Source of the DNA: Multifurca ochricompacta
Taxonomy: Eukaryota > Basidiomycota > Agaricomycetes > Russulales > Russulaceae
DNA length: 64,000 bases
Assembly: GCA_022496185.1 (NCBI GenBank)
Contig: WTXG01000107.1
Span: forward strand, 62,001 to 126,000
Direction: 5' to 3'
How positions within the stretch are numbered: position 1 is the first letter of the stretch; every line of letters begins with the position of its first letter. This document shows positions 1 through 10,125 of the stretch, piece after piece. Position numbers and translations under genes: made by a program. The notes beneath the pieces are model-generated. The model saw only the letters and a list, made by a program, of their open reading frames with translations, made no database searches and was not told where the DNA came from.

Positions 1-327
1 AGATAAATTGAACTCTAGCAACGCTCATATTGAGCATAACATGCCGCGGTTTACTGCATTGTATAAGCCAGGCGTGTCGCTCGAGTGTCTTTAAAGCGAG
101 AGAAAGGTCGCAAATCCACAAAAGACTTGATTGTTGATTGTAAGAGACGTAACAGCTACGTCGATTGTAACTATCAAGTCAGAGGAAGATCAAGAGCAGG
201 AGGAAAATAGCCACATGAATCAACATCACGTGGTTCAACATCGCACCCGCATATCTAGATCGGACATGAAACGGCACCACGGTTTCGTCAGCCTCGACCG
301 CTGTAGACACCATCGCCGAATGAGGTA
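1..327. other. No recognised feature
   Basis: I see no convincing gene. The short open frames here have no recognisable domain. The stretch lies just 3' of the hydrolase remnant on the minus strand and may hold its decayed C-terminal part. Confidence 0.4.
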
Positions 328-1038
328 TCAATTCCTGTATGTTGACATCATCAGGCTGGCCAGTAGTGCTCGCATCGGACGGGGATTTCGAGTGGACGAC
401 GGCTGATTCGCATCACGCACGGCGTTGCTGCGCAGCAGGTCGTGCACTTTGCGGCGCACGTCGTCGGGTGGGGGTGGCCAAACCGAGCTTGTAAGGCCTG
501 TCTCGGGAATGACGTCCTGTCCCAAAAAAAAAACAAAAACAAAAATAGGTAAGTAAGGGGGAGGTGGTGGACTGGGATATATACCGTTTCTGTATTGAGG
601 AGGACGCTTGGGAATGAGTGAAGCAGGTCGCACCACGGTGAGACGAGCACCGCCCCGGCTGGAGCTGGAAGTCCGGAGTCACGGATCAAGTAACGCAATC
701 GCCAGTCCTCCACCGGCTCCCTCGGGCGGTCTAATGAGGAATAAGTCTGAGAAAAAAGGAACAGTCTCAGTGTGAAATACAAACTCAGGACGCATAAGAT
801 TGCTCTTTCTAGTCTTGACAATAAAGAATTCTGACATTAATTCATCTTTAGTTTCAGACAGACTCTGATATTCTAAAAGGGTCTCTTGGTGTTCGTGCAG
901 AAATAGCTTCATTGCAACCAACCAAACATAAAAGCATGTCCCTTCCGGTACAACTCGATGCATAAACCTTCCTTGACTCGAGGGGAATGATAACCATCGG
1001 AGAAAGAAAACAGATAAAAATATAGGCTCCACCTCCAC
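328..1038 (-). pseudogene. Alpha/beta-hydrolase (HSL-type) remnant, left copy
   Basis: Minus-strand frames encode pieces of a lipase/esterase of the alpha/beta-hydrolase-3 (hormone-sensitive-lipase-like) family. The visible core is GGGLAIALL, then [20 protein letters not shown] and [10 protein letters not shown], followed across a plausible intron (584-517, GTATAT..ACAG) by DVIPETGL and a WPPPPDD stretch. The nucleophile segment is missing: the right copy (53614-53824) reads VIGGDSAGGGL, while here about 48 nt between two short GCC/GCT-GGTGG repeats are gone, removing GDSAG. A frame change after IALL also breaks the gene. It lies just downstream of NLR-L in the same orientation, as its sister does next to NLR-D. 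Family assignment is fairly secure; it cannot make an active enzyme as it stands. Confidence 0.65.
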
Positions 1039-1155
1039 AACTGAACGAAGTGTTTGCGTCGCATTGATGGCTCGAAAACACAGAACTTAACAACTACCGT
1101 CTGCAACAGAAATCGTGTGTTGGAAAGAACCTACATCTCTAGAATGATAGGACGC

Positions 1156-4100
1156 TTACGTCGTCAACTGCAAGTCATCGTGGAGAGTCACCAGTTGCGG
1201 AGCTCCCTCTGCACCATGTTCCAACAACAGTTCTACTATTTCATCGTGTCCTTCTCTGGATGCCACCTGGAAAGCCGTCTCTCCCCGTTTATTCTGCGCA
1301 TTTATATCCGCGCCATGCTCTAGTAGTCCCCGTATAATATCTTGATTATTATTTCGTAACGCTAGGTGTAGGAGAGTCTGGCCGTTGCTATTGCGAGCAT
1401 TGACATCTGCACCATGCTCGAGTAGAAGTCTTATGATTTCTTGATCCCCTTTCGCCAGTGCTTGATAAAATGGAGTCTCGACGTTAGCATTCCAGGCATT
1501 TGCGTCTGCCCCATGATCCAGTAGTAGCCGTACGATCTCCTTGTATCCTTCTTCTGATGCCGATAACAATGGTGTCCTACCTGTGTAACTCCTGGCATTC
1601 ACATCCGCGCCAGATTCGATGAGTACCCGTGAAATTTCCAAATATCCTAAGTTCGCTGCTTCATGCAACGGAGTCCATTCCGAACTACCCTGCCCGTTGA
1701 CATCTGCGCCATACTTCAGCAGCACCTTCACCACATTGACGGAACCCCGCATGGACGCAACATATAATGGGAGCGAATTAGTGTCTCCGTCATTCCGCAA
1801 ATTCACGTCCTGTGATCGCATGGTGATTAGCCATTCCGCAACGCCCCCAAGATCGCTTTCAGTGGCATAGAATAGCGCTGTTCCTTTCGGTCGAGGGGCT
1901 GCCCCTTCCAGTGTCGCACTCTCGTTTCTTTCCATACTTTTGACCCAAATCCACAATGCAAAGTGTGGTCCATCCGGGTCGAAAAGTCGTTTCATCGCAT
2001 TATCTGTACGTGATGAAACATTCCCAAATTTCGCATGGTCCACCCAATGCTTGGCAGCATAACCAGCAAGTGGAAAGTGGTTAATAGGGTGTTTGTTGAT
2101 GTGGCCGCCAAGCTGCAGTAAAACCGCGAGGCAGGCTTGTGTGACAATCAGATGCGCGGGTTCAAGGGGAATGTAGTAGCGTGAGATACATCCTCTTGCT
2201 AATCGCTCCGATGTCAAGAACTCCTTGACCGAGAAGTGAGAGAATTGAACAACCTGAGAACCATCCGCGTTGACGACGGCGAGTAAACTGGAGCAGGTAG
2301 AGAGCACAGCATCTCCTGCATTCTCAGGCCGCCAATCTGCCTCGAATATCGGAATTTCTTCGTCGTCAAAATCAAACGCCAGGAACTCTGCGAGCTCTTC
2401 GACACGGAGTGGCCGAGAAGCAACTGTGACGCATTGCAACAGACGATGAGCATATGCCCAATTTTCGTCGTCGATATCTTGTAAAGTCCGTTCGTATGTC
2501 TCGTCCAGTGTCCCAGGTAACTCTTCGAGTGCACGCCGAATACGTCCTGGAAGACACCGACGCAATTTGTCCAGTTGGCAATACACCCATCGGAACCTGA
2601 ACCATCACGTGAATAGGTTGTGGAAAACATCACGTCAAACAATGCCTCACATTCCATCAGCTTCTTCACACAACTTATTGATCACCAGTTCTTTATCCTT
2701 CTTTCTCCACTGACGTGTTTTCGTATCTGAGTTGATGAACGAGTTGATATAGTTATTGATATCGTCCATTTGTCCGATCTCATCATGGAGAGACACCGAA
2801 TGAGACGCTAAAGGTTTAAGTATACCTTCGATATCTATCTCGGGACGACTCGTGACGCAAATGTGTACGTGACGGTAGCCTAACTTGAAAATTTCCTTTA
2901 CGATTTCAAGAACACTTTCTCGTGGTGACGGTGTCCCAGTGCCCCTAGGACATTCATCGAGTGCATCCGCGACAATATATATTGGGCCTTGTCCAGAGAG
3001 CGCGAGCATGTCCTGGAGGCATGAAACGAGGACATCGTCATTTGGTTGTTTTGAGCCAGCGTCATGCATCGAGTATAATCGAGAAAGGAAGTAGGAGTAA
3101 GAATCAGATTGAGCAGAGAGTTGAGTAAGAAGTGAAGTGAGGAAGCCGCGGGTATCTTGCTTTGCGGTATCCCTGAAATCAAAGTAATAGTATGCAAGAC
3201 ACGCCAGGCCTGCCTCTTGCATTTTAGTAATTTCATGAATTAGGGCAGAGCTAGTGGATCATGTCAGCGCGTCAATAGAGAGGCAACGACGAGATTGGGT
3301 AGGAGCACACCAAAGCACACTCTTCCCTGAACCAGCTACATAATCAGGGTGATTCATATCAACACATGCAAACAGTGGGAGTGGATAAACGTACGCTTCC
3401 CGTGAACCCACAATAACGAACCCGTGGCTCTCCATTCTGGAAAAGTGTTGCCATCGATGAACCATGAAGCAGTTCCGACGTGGTGAGACTTCCGCGCGAT
3501 GTTGTGGTTTTTCGATGGGTCTGGAGGAGAGAGCCATCTTCGGAAGGTCTCTTGTAACTGCTCACCTGCGCAAAATTCTTAGTCTCTACAACGAGACATG
3601 ACCGAGTACGAAGAGGACACACGTCTTGACTTATCCATCTCATTGGCGACTTGCTGCATCACCACTTTAACCAACAGTCAGCTTCGCTCGATTATAGAGT
3701 AAGCGAGAACTACCAAGAGTTTGATGAACCTCGTCTGTTGATGCTTTTCCGTCTGAAAAGGGTAGATATTCAGCTCAGTCTGAGTGATCATTTCGAACTT
3801 TTCGGTACCGTCCATGACCACTTTCATATTCTTCACAAGACCATAAACAACCTCCAAAGTCTGCGCCGCCGTTGTCCGAGCTTCTTCCTGCGTAAGTCGA
3901 TCCAACCTCTGTAGAACAGCTCCAATATCATTCTCTCCTAAAAGCTTCTTTCCGAATGCTCCTGCGTGAGATTCAACAAAAGCCCCTGTGTCCCCACAAT
4001 GTGAGAAACTCACGGAGGCGCCCCTGCTTGACCTGTTCCGTAGCGAGGGCAAGGGTGGACAGGAATTCGATAAGGATTTTCACGACTATCGCCGTCATTG

Positions 4101-4671
4101 CTGTCGTAGATGGTATCTTCGTGTAAATGTCAAGACGTCTGAGGAAGTTTTCCATAGACTCGAAAAGATCCACAAGCGCATCGTAGCTCGAGCTGACGTC
4201 CTTGATTGCCTAGTAATCACGGGTGTCAAAGAGACTTGCTCAAGGCAGCTGAGAGAATTACACATACCCCAAGTAAGATACCGATTCCAGCGAAGATTGC
4301 ATTTGCGGGTGGGAAGGACTGGAAGAAAAGTGTTAGGTTAGTTCGCAGCAGCGTATGGCATGAGAAACAAGCGCATTACGACATACTAGCCCAAGACTAT
4401 TTCCGAGGACGCCGCTCGTGGAGAGGGAATAAAGAACATGAACGGTGCGCTTGATCCACTTCATCACATTTCCATCTTCCCCTCTAAATTTATTAAACTT
4501 ATTTGCCTCCTGTTGGAGTATGGAAATGACGGAATCGGCGTCCTGACAATGGATAAGTTTGATCGCGAGCTGATGTTGGAGGAGAGATGTGTTTGCTCGT
4601 TTCTCAAACTCGTTCAATGCGGTTTCAAAGAGAGACCTGAGAACAGAATCGGAAGAGGTGTTGGAAGACAT
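1156..4671 (-). CDS. NLR-L: Goodbye-NACHT-ankyrin STAND protein
   Basis: Fungal NLR-type signal-transduction ATPase, presumably cytosolic. I place the start at 4671 (MSSNTSSDS). Exons encode in order: the Goodbye domain (4671-4387, 4318-4268 with SFPPANAIFAGIGILLG, 4209-4014 and from 3961 with KKLLGENDIGAVLQRLDRL), a linker with RRWLSPPDPSKNHNIARK, a 25-nt microexon 3335-3311 with the Walker A core (GKPGSGKSVLC across its borders), the NACHT exon 3250-2651 with Walker B IYIVADALDECP, and a last exon 2596-1156 with a winged-helix-like region (HFSVKEFLTSERLARG) and about seven ankyrin repeats. All splice sites I checked are GT..AG and keep frame. No stop or frameshift was seen, so this copy may be functional. 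Family members are proposed to act in non-self recognition and regulated cell death; ligand and effector outcome are unknown. Closest relative in the window is NLR-D. Confidence 0.85.
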
Positions 4672-5080
4672 GGGTGTTGAATAGAATGAGTTTGATCGCA
4701 AGCATCACAATAGATACCGCACGACGATGGATATAGGAGATAGACGCGCAAGTGAACCACCAGCAACAACAATAGGCGAAACTGTGCTAGTCACAGCTGC
4801 AGCTGAGTAGAATGGCAGCTACTATGTAGGCTCTCTTTGATTAACTCCGTTCCATAACCTCGTTCCGATCTCTGTATGCATTTCCTTTAACATAACACAC
4901 TGGCGCATTTTCCTGCATAGACCAGGTTGCGAAAACTGAATGCAGGTCTCCCTATCTCGGCGGCACTGCCCTCCTTAAGGATGCTCCTCTAGGACACCGA
5001 TCGCGTGTTCAAGTCTTTTCCAACGAGAACGTTGATTGAAGAATATCATCAAGAGCCTCACTTGGACTGGACGGGGTTTT
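4672..5080. promoter_or_regulatory. Upstream region of NLR-L
   Basis: About 400 bases 5' of NLR-L, conserved as the inverse of about 48000-48429 upstream of NLR-D. That conservation follows from the duplication and is not proof of regulation. No clear TATA box or other motif was identified. Confidence 0.35.
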
Positions 5081-5469
5081 AGGTGATAGCTTGGACCCGG
5101 CGCGGTCCCTCGCTAAACTAAGGACAAATCCAATACTAAACAACAGACGGCTCGGATTTGACACTCAACCTAGTACCCATCTGTAATTCAGGACCCTCGA
5201 CATTGCCATAATCCAAAACGTCTCTCTTCGTTCCCATTTCTATTATTTACTATCATCACAATAATCAAAAAACCCAAGCGTTTCCCTTCTCGTGTAAGTC
5301 CATGAAATCATCATAACCCACGTAGAAAGGAAAGAAATAGCACCATCAACCACTCTTTGTTTCGCCTCGATCCCTCACCGACAGCATATCATGCCATGTA
5401 ATTCACTTGCATCGAACGAATGATGGGGCACTTATTGCTTCAACTGCGATAGCCCATAGATAATGATAA

Positions 5470-5970
5470 TTGTGTCTGCCTTACACTCCTTGGTGCCAGG
5501 CTTCAACAACAGTTCTGCCATTTCGCAATTTCCTCTTCCAGATGCCACTTGGAAAGGTGTCTCTCCCTGATTATTCTGCGCATCTATATCCACACCGCGT
5601 TCCAGTAGTCGCCGTACAACATCTAGATATCATTGTTGTGATGCAACATGCAGTAGAGTCTGGCCGTCGACGTTCCGAGCGTTGACATATGCATCATGCT
5701 TGAATAGAAGTTGCGTGACTTCCAAATGCCCTTCCTCCAATGCCCAATAAAGTGCTGTCTTGTCATCGTACCAGGCATTTGTTTCGGCGCCGCGCTCGAG
5801 GAGTAGCTGTGCGACGTCCTTATGTCCTTCTTAAAACGATGGTGTCCTGTCCATGAGACACCTGGCATTGACATCCGCGCCAGATCCGATGAGTAACTGC
5901 GGAAGTTTCAAATGTCCTTTATCTGCAGTCTCGTGCAGCGGGGTCCATATCATCATCATAGTTGTTGGCA
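5470..5970 (-). pseudogene. Ankyrin-only relic F1, 3' part
   Basis: The minus strand encodes degenerate ankyrin repeats. Recognisable words are TALYWALEEGHLEVTQLLF, ADVNA and GQTLLHVASQ-like pieces with frame breaks. It is collinear with F2 (about 23540-24150) and F3 (45620-46210). A LINE insertion at 5971-5985 splits it; its 5' remainder resumes at 14444. Probably the tail of a lost NLR gene, since each copy lies beside a Goodbye-NACHT-ankyrin gene in the same orientation. Not a functional gene. Confidence 0.7.
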
Positions 5971-5985
5971 GACGGGTGCGACGAC
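5971..5985. repeat. LINE target-site duplication, left copy
   Basis: GACGGGTGCGACGAC here is repeated exactly at 14429-14443, directly after the poly-A tail. If the preceding A is counted the duplication is 16 bp. The sister locus F3 has one copy (with one base change) at about 45688-45702, so it is the pre-insertion state. Confidence 0.95.
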
Positions 5986-5990
5986 ACAGT

Positions 5991-6492
5991 TAGTGATGTT
6001 CCGGCCCGGCTTGGCCCAAAAGCCGCGGCTTTGGCTCGGCCTGAGGCGGCTCCGGCTTTCCTGAAGTCTGGGCCGAGCCAAAGCCGCCACAGACGGCTTG
6101 GCCCTGGCCCGGCTTGGCCCAAGCCGCGGCTTTTGGCAGAGAAAATTTTATGACATATAACTAGTAGTTATAGTTCAGCTAATCCAAATATGACTTAGTG
6201 TGTTACGTATTGCAAAGCTATATCGAAGAAAAAGTTTGAAATGCCGCGATAAACATGATCACGTGACCCGAATCAACCACTTTGTGATCAGATTTCTACC
6301 GATTTTGACGATTGCTATTGCACTTGTATGTGCTGTTGAAAGCCGCGGCCTGAGCCGGCGGCTTTGGCTTTTAGTTTCTCTGAGCCGGGCCAAAGCCCTT
6401 GCTGGGCCGTCACAACGGCCTGGCTTGGCCCGGCCCAAACAGGCCCGGCTTGGCCCGGCTTCCGGCTTTGAGCCGGGCCAGGCACATCACTA
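5991..6492. mobile_element. hAT-type MITE 1 (502 bp) inside the LINE 5' end
   Basis: Terminal inverted repeats TAGTGATG and CATCACTA bound the element. The 8 bases on each side, GACACAGT at 5983-5990 and at 6493-6500, are an identical target duplication, diagnostic of hAT-type insertion. The ends carry GC-rich inverted subterminal blocks built from GGCCCGGCTTGGCCC-like words and the middle is AT-rich. It has no coding capacity. It entered after the LINE because it splits the LINE's first bases. Confidence 0.9.
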
Positions 6493-6593
6493 GACACAGT
6501 TATCTCTCTGAGTCAACCACCATCATCAAGCTTGAGCCTTGCTCGCTTTGCTGGTTGTTTAGCTAGAGAACACAAATATACATACCCGTTGTG

Positions 6594-9500
6594 ATGAGCT
6601 ATTCTGCTCAACCCTCCTCAGAGGGCTGGGATGACGCTGTCGACCCTGGCCCCCTCCCCCCCTCCGCGCTAGACCCCCCAGGGGTTCAAACGAACCCCAT
6701 CCCCGTATCCTCATCCTCCTCGGATGGCTCTTCCATCCAAGCCATCGACATGGCCGTCGAGCCAACCTCTCCCCTCCCTACCAACAACCCCACTCCTCAG
6801 GACTGGATTTTCTGGCCCAACTCATACCAAACCCCATCCAAACCTCCACACCCATACAAACCACCATCCTTCAACCCACCCTCCTCAACCGAGCCCCTGT
6901 CGACCCACTCGACATCTATGAAACCGACTTCCGCATCTCATCAGCTGATGCGGCCACCGCTGATGCCCTCGCTGAGCGCGTCCGCACTGAAGCCGTTCAA
7001 CTCCGCCATGTCGCGGCCGGCCACTCACTCTACTACTGGGCGACAGACCTCAATACTGTCGTCAACAACGACCTCAATCTCACTGCTCACTGCGCAACCG
7101 CAGCAGCCACAATCACCAACGCCATGCTAGATGCTGGCACTCATGCACCTAATGAAGACAATGTCTCGAATGTGGGGCTCGACCCCCCGTCCTGGCAACG
7201 CCTAGTCCGCGGCACCCTGGCTGCTTTAATCAGAGGTACGCTGCATTCCCCCAACCTCACCACCCTAACAGATGACCCGGGGGCCCCGGGCTTGGATGCA
7301 ACCTCCATCCACCCGGACAACCCCGTGGTCAACACCCCTCGGGAGCATATCTACTCCATGCTCCAACACCTCGTGGACCTCTACGCCCCCACCAACTCCG
7401 CTTCCCGAACAGCAGAGTTCGAACAGATACGACGAAATTTCCATGCTCGCCTCACGGCTGCAACAGAAGCTCAGACCAAACGGCAATTCCTGGTTGCCGG
7501 CACAGATCAGAAAATCCGCCAAGAACTCGAACAAGAGCTCCGCGCTACCATACGCCACGACCTTGAGTCCCAAAGGGACGCACTCACGGAAGACGTCCGA
7601 CGAGTCATGCGTGACGAGATTTCCAGAGACATAACCACCTGGCGGGTGATGTACCGTGAAGAGCGGTTCCAACGCGCCCGCTCCGAGATTGATGCTGCCC
7701 TTGCTGCTGACCTTTCTCGAACCTCTGCCGCAGACCTTGAACGCACCCCACGCAAGAAGGCCAAAGTCACCAAACGCCGCGCTTCGATCTCTACGGTCAC
7801 GCAGCCCCTCTTTTTGGACGACAACGACTCGACGCCCACAACGTCAGCCGTCCCTTCCCGTGCTGCCTCTCCGGACACGTCAATAAAACGCAAGTCCCAT
7901 CCCCTACCCCCACCACCCACCAATGTCTCCATGGGCTCAACCCAGAGAGACCTGGACACCAAGATGGAGATGGTAGATGAGCTGAATCGTCGACCCACAA
8001 CCCCGCTCTCCTACCGCGACCCCACACCCCCACCTGCCCCACCACCGGCGCTGACCCAGCCTCCCACTGAACAACCGATCCTCAATGCCTTCCTCGACAA
8101 ATTCAATGAAGTTAACCGCGCCCTAAATTTGATCATGGAAAGGATACTGGTGCTTGAAGGTACGCCGGTCACAGCTGCGAACGCCCGTGCACCCCCTCCA
8201 GTCCGACCCCCTGCGGCCCCACCCGCCCGCCCAACCGCACAGCGTGCTGCCCAGCCTGACACCACGGCTGTGCCTCCTGCCACGACAACCCCCACTCTAC
8301 CGACCCCTCCCGCCGCGGGCCCCATCGTCACTCTGCAAACGATGGCCCAGCAACAGGCAGCCCTGACCTTCGCCCAAGCTGCCGCGGCCAAACAGAACCG
8401 CACAGCAACGGGCAACCCAAAACGCAATGCCCCCCCACCCACCACAGCGCTCACCACGGCCGCACCCAACCCCAACATCACAGAGATGTCCATCCTCCTG
8501 CCCGCTCTCCCGCGGAAGGTCCTCTCGCGAGGCATGGCCCCAGTCCCTGAACTGGTACTCAAATGCCGTGCCGCCCTTCAAAAAGCCCACCCTGCCGCGC
8601 CCCCGCTCCTGGGAGGCCGCTGGTCCATTGGTGTGGACAAGTCCGAAGGTAACTTCATCCTCTCTTTCTCCGGGTCTGTCCCGGTCATCTCTCTCCTTCC
8701 CCTGGAGCCCACACTCCAAAAGATCTTCCATGGGGGCTCTCTTGTCCCCACCCGTGGCTGGACATGGTTCCAGATGAGAAACACCCTCACTTCTGATGGA
8801 AGTGGAGTTGTTTTCTCTCCGGCTGCCCTCTGGCAGGAACTCCGGAAGAACGCCATCTTCCGGGAGGCCCTTTTCCCTGCCCCTCCCCGCTGGCAGATCA
8901 ATCCTGCCAACATCACCACCCTGTCACACACAGTGGTCTTTGCTGTTGTGGGACTCACCCCTGTACAACTGACTTCCCTCAGGATGACACCAACATACAT
9001 GTTTGGCCGTGCTGTCCGCCTGGTCGTCTGTGGTGATGCACCCACTGTTACCCAGTGTGGTCGCTGCCACTGTGTCGGCCACCGTGCTAACACATTAAAC
9101 CGTCACTCTGGGAAGCCAATCTGCCTGCTCCCGCCTTCGAAGGTGCTCTGCCACATTTGTGGACGGGACCACCACTCCTCTGTGCATGATGCTGTCTGTA
9201 CAGGCCCCCATGCAATTGCAGGCAGATGCGACTGCAAGTTCAAATGCCTCCTGTGTGGGCTCACTGGACACCATGCACGCTCACCGCGCTGTACCAAGCG
9301 TGGAGGTGGTGCATGGGCACCTCCACCCCTTGCTCCCCTACCAACAACCGCATCACCCACTGGCATGGTGTCCCCAGATGCTGTGGCTCCCCAGGACGTT
9401 GCAGCCCCTGTGCAGGGCACAACTACTGGTGTGATGCCGACACTGGGCCAACAGCGTGCTCAGATGGAGGCTGATGGTTTCACCTTGGCCAAAAAGAAAA

Positions 9501-9946
9501 AGGCCACATCCAACCCCGCCCCCCCAATGATCCTAACGGCATGCCCTGATGCCAGGATGACCACATCCAAGCCCAAGGCCCGACCTGCCCCACCACCCCA
9601 CCCTCCCTTGTCAACCTTGACCACCATGACAGATAACATCTTAGGCACCGCCCAACCCGGCTCCTCCGAGGGCCCACCACCCCTCCCTTCCTGCTCACCA
9701 GCACATACCTTAGCTACCCCCTCCACCCCCCTTCCCTGCTCACCCCAGGACATCATCATCCATGATGCCATCCCCCAACCTAACCCCACCGCCTCTGAAC
9801 ATGGTAGAGTGGTAGAACTCAACCGTGCTGCTCAGGCAGCCATGTTAATTAATTTCACAGGCCCCCTTGCGGGCAAGCTCAATGACATGGGAGTTGCTCA
9901 CCTTGACCTCATTCGCAAATCCCTCCGCACTACTGATGCTTACTGA
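6594..9946 (+). pseudogene. LINE ORF1 (gag-like, CCHC zinc knuckles), frameshifted
   Basis: RNA-binding protein of the LINE. The first part reads from ATG 6594 (MSYSAQPSSEGWDD). Coding sense then moves to another frame between about 6780 and 6860 (there NRAPVDPLDIYETDFR) and stays open to 9946, so one frameshift separates them. The long frame has an acidic, coiled-coil-like middle, a Pro/Ala/Thr-rich linker, and near the C-terminus three Cys/His clusters: CGRCHCVGHRANTLNRH, CHICGRDHHSSVHDAVC and CKCLLCGLTGHHARSPRC-like. Length (about 1100 residues when the two frames are added) is large for a LINE ORF1. A gap of about 180 bases precedes ORF2. Confidence 0.8.
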
Positions 9947-10125
9947 GAACTCCATTTCACTGACAAGCTCCTTGGTGGCAATGGCAACTGCCTCCACCTC
10001 GTTTCCCTGCTACAGGATACCCCTGAACACACAGACATAATGCGCTTCCTTTATGTTGCCTATGCCCACATCCTGAGCAACGGCGAGCCCTCCAGCTCGC
10101 AAGACCCATATGCAACTCACTAATC

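Noticed and set aside
5081..5110. Conserved GGTGATAGCTTGGACCCGGC as an RNA gene or promoter box
   Set aside because: It recurs because it is the edge of the duplicated unit; no tRNA-like fold or A/B box pair was found.
8011..8562. Long antisense open frames opposite LINE ORF1
   Set aside because: GC-rich codon usage of ORF1 leaves the other strand open; composition (Gly/Ala/Arg-rich) and lack of motifs mark them as shadows.
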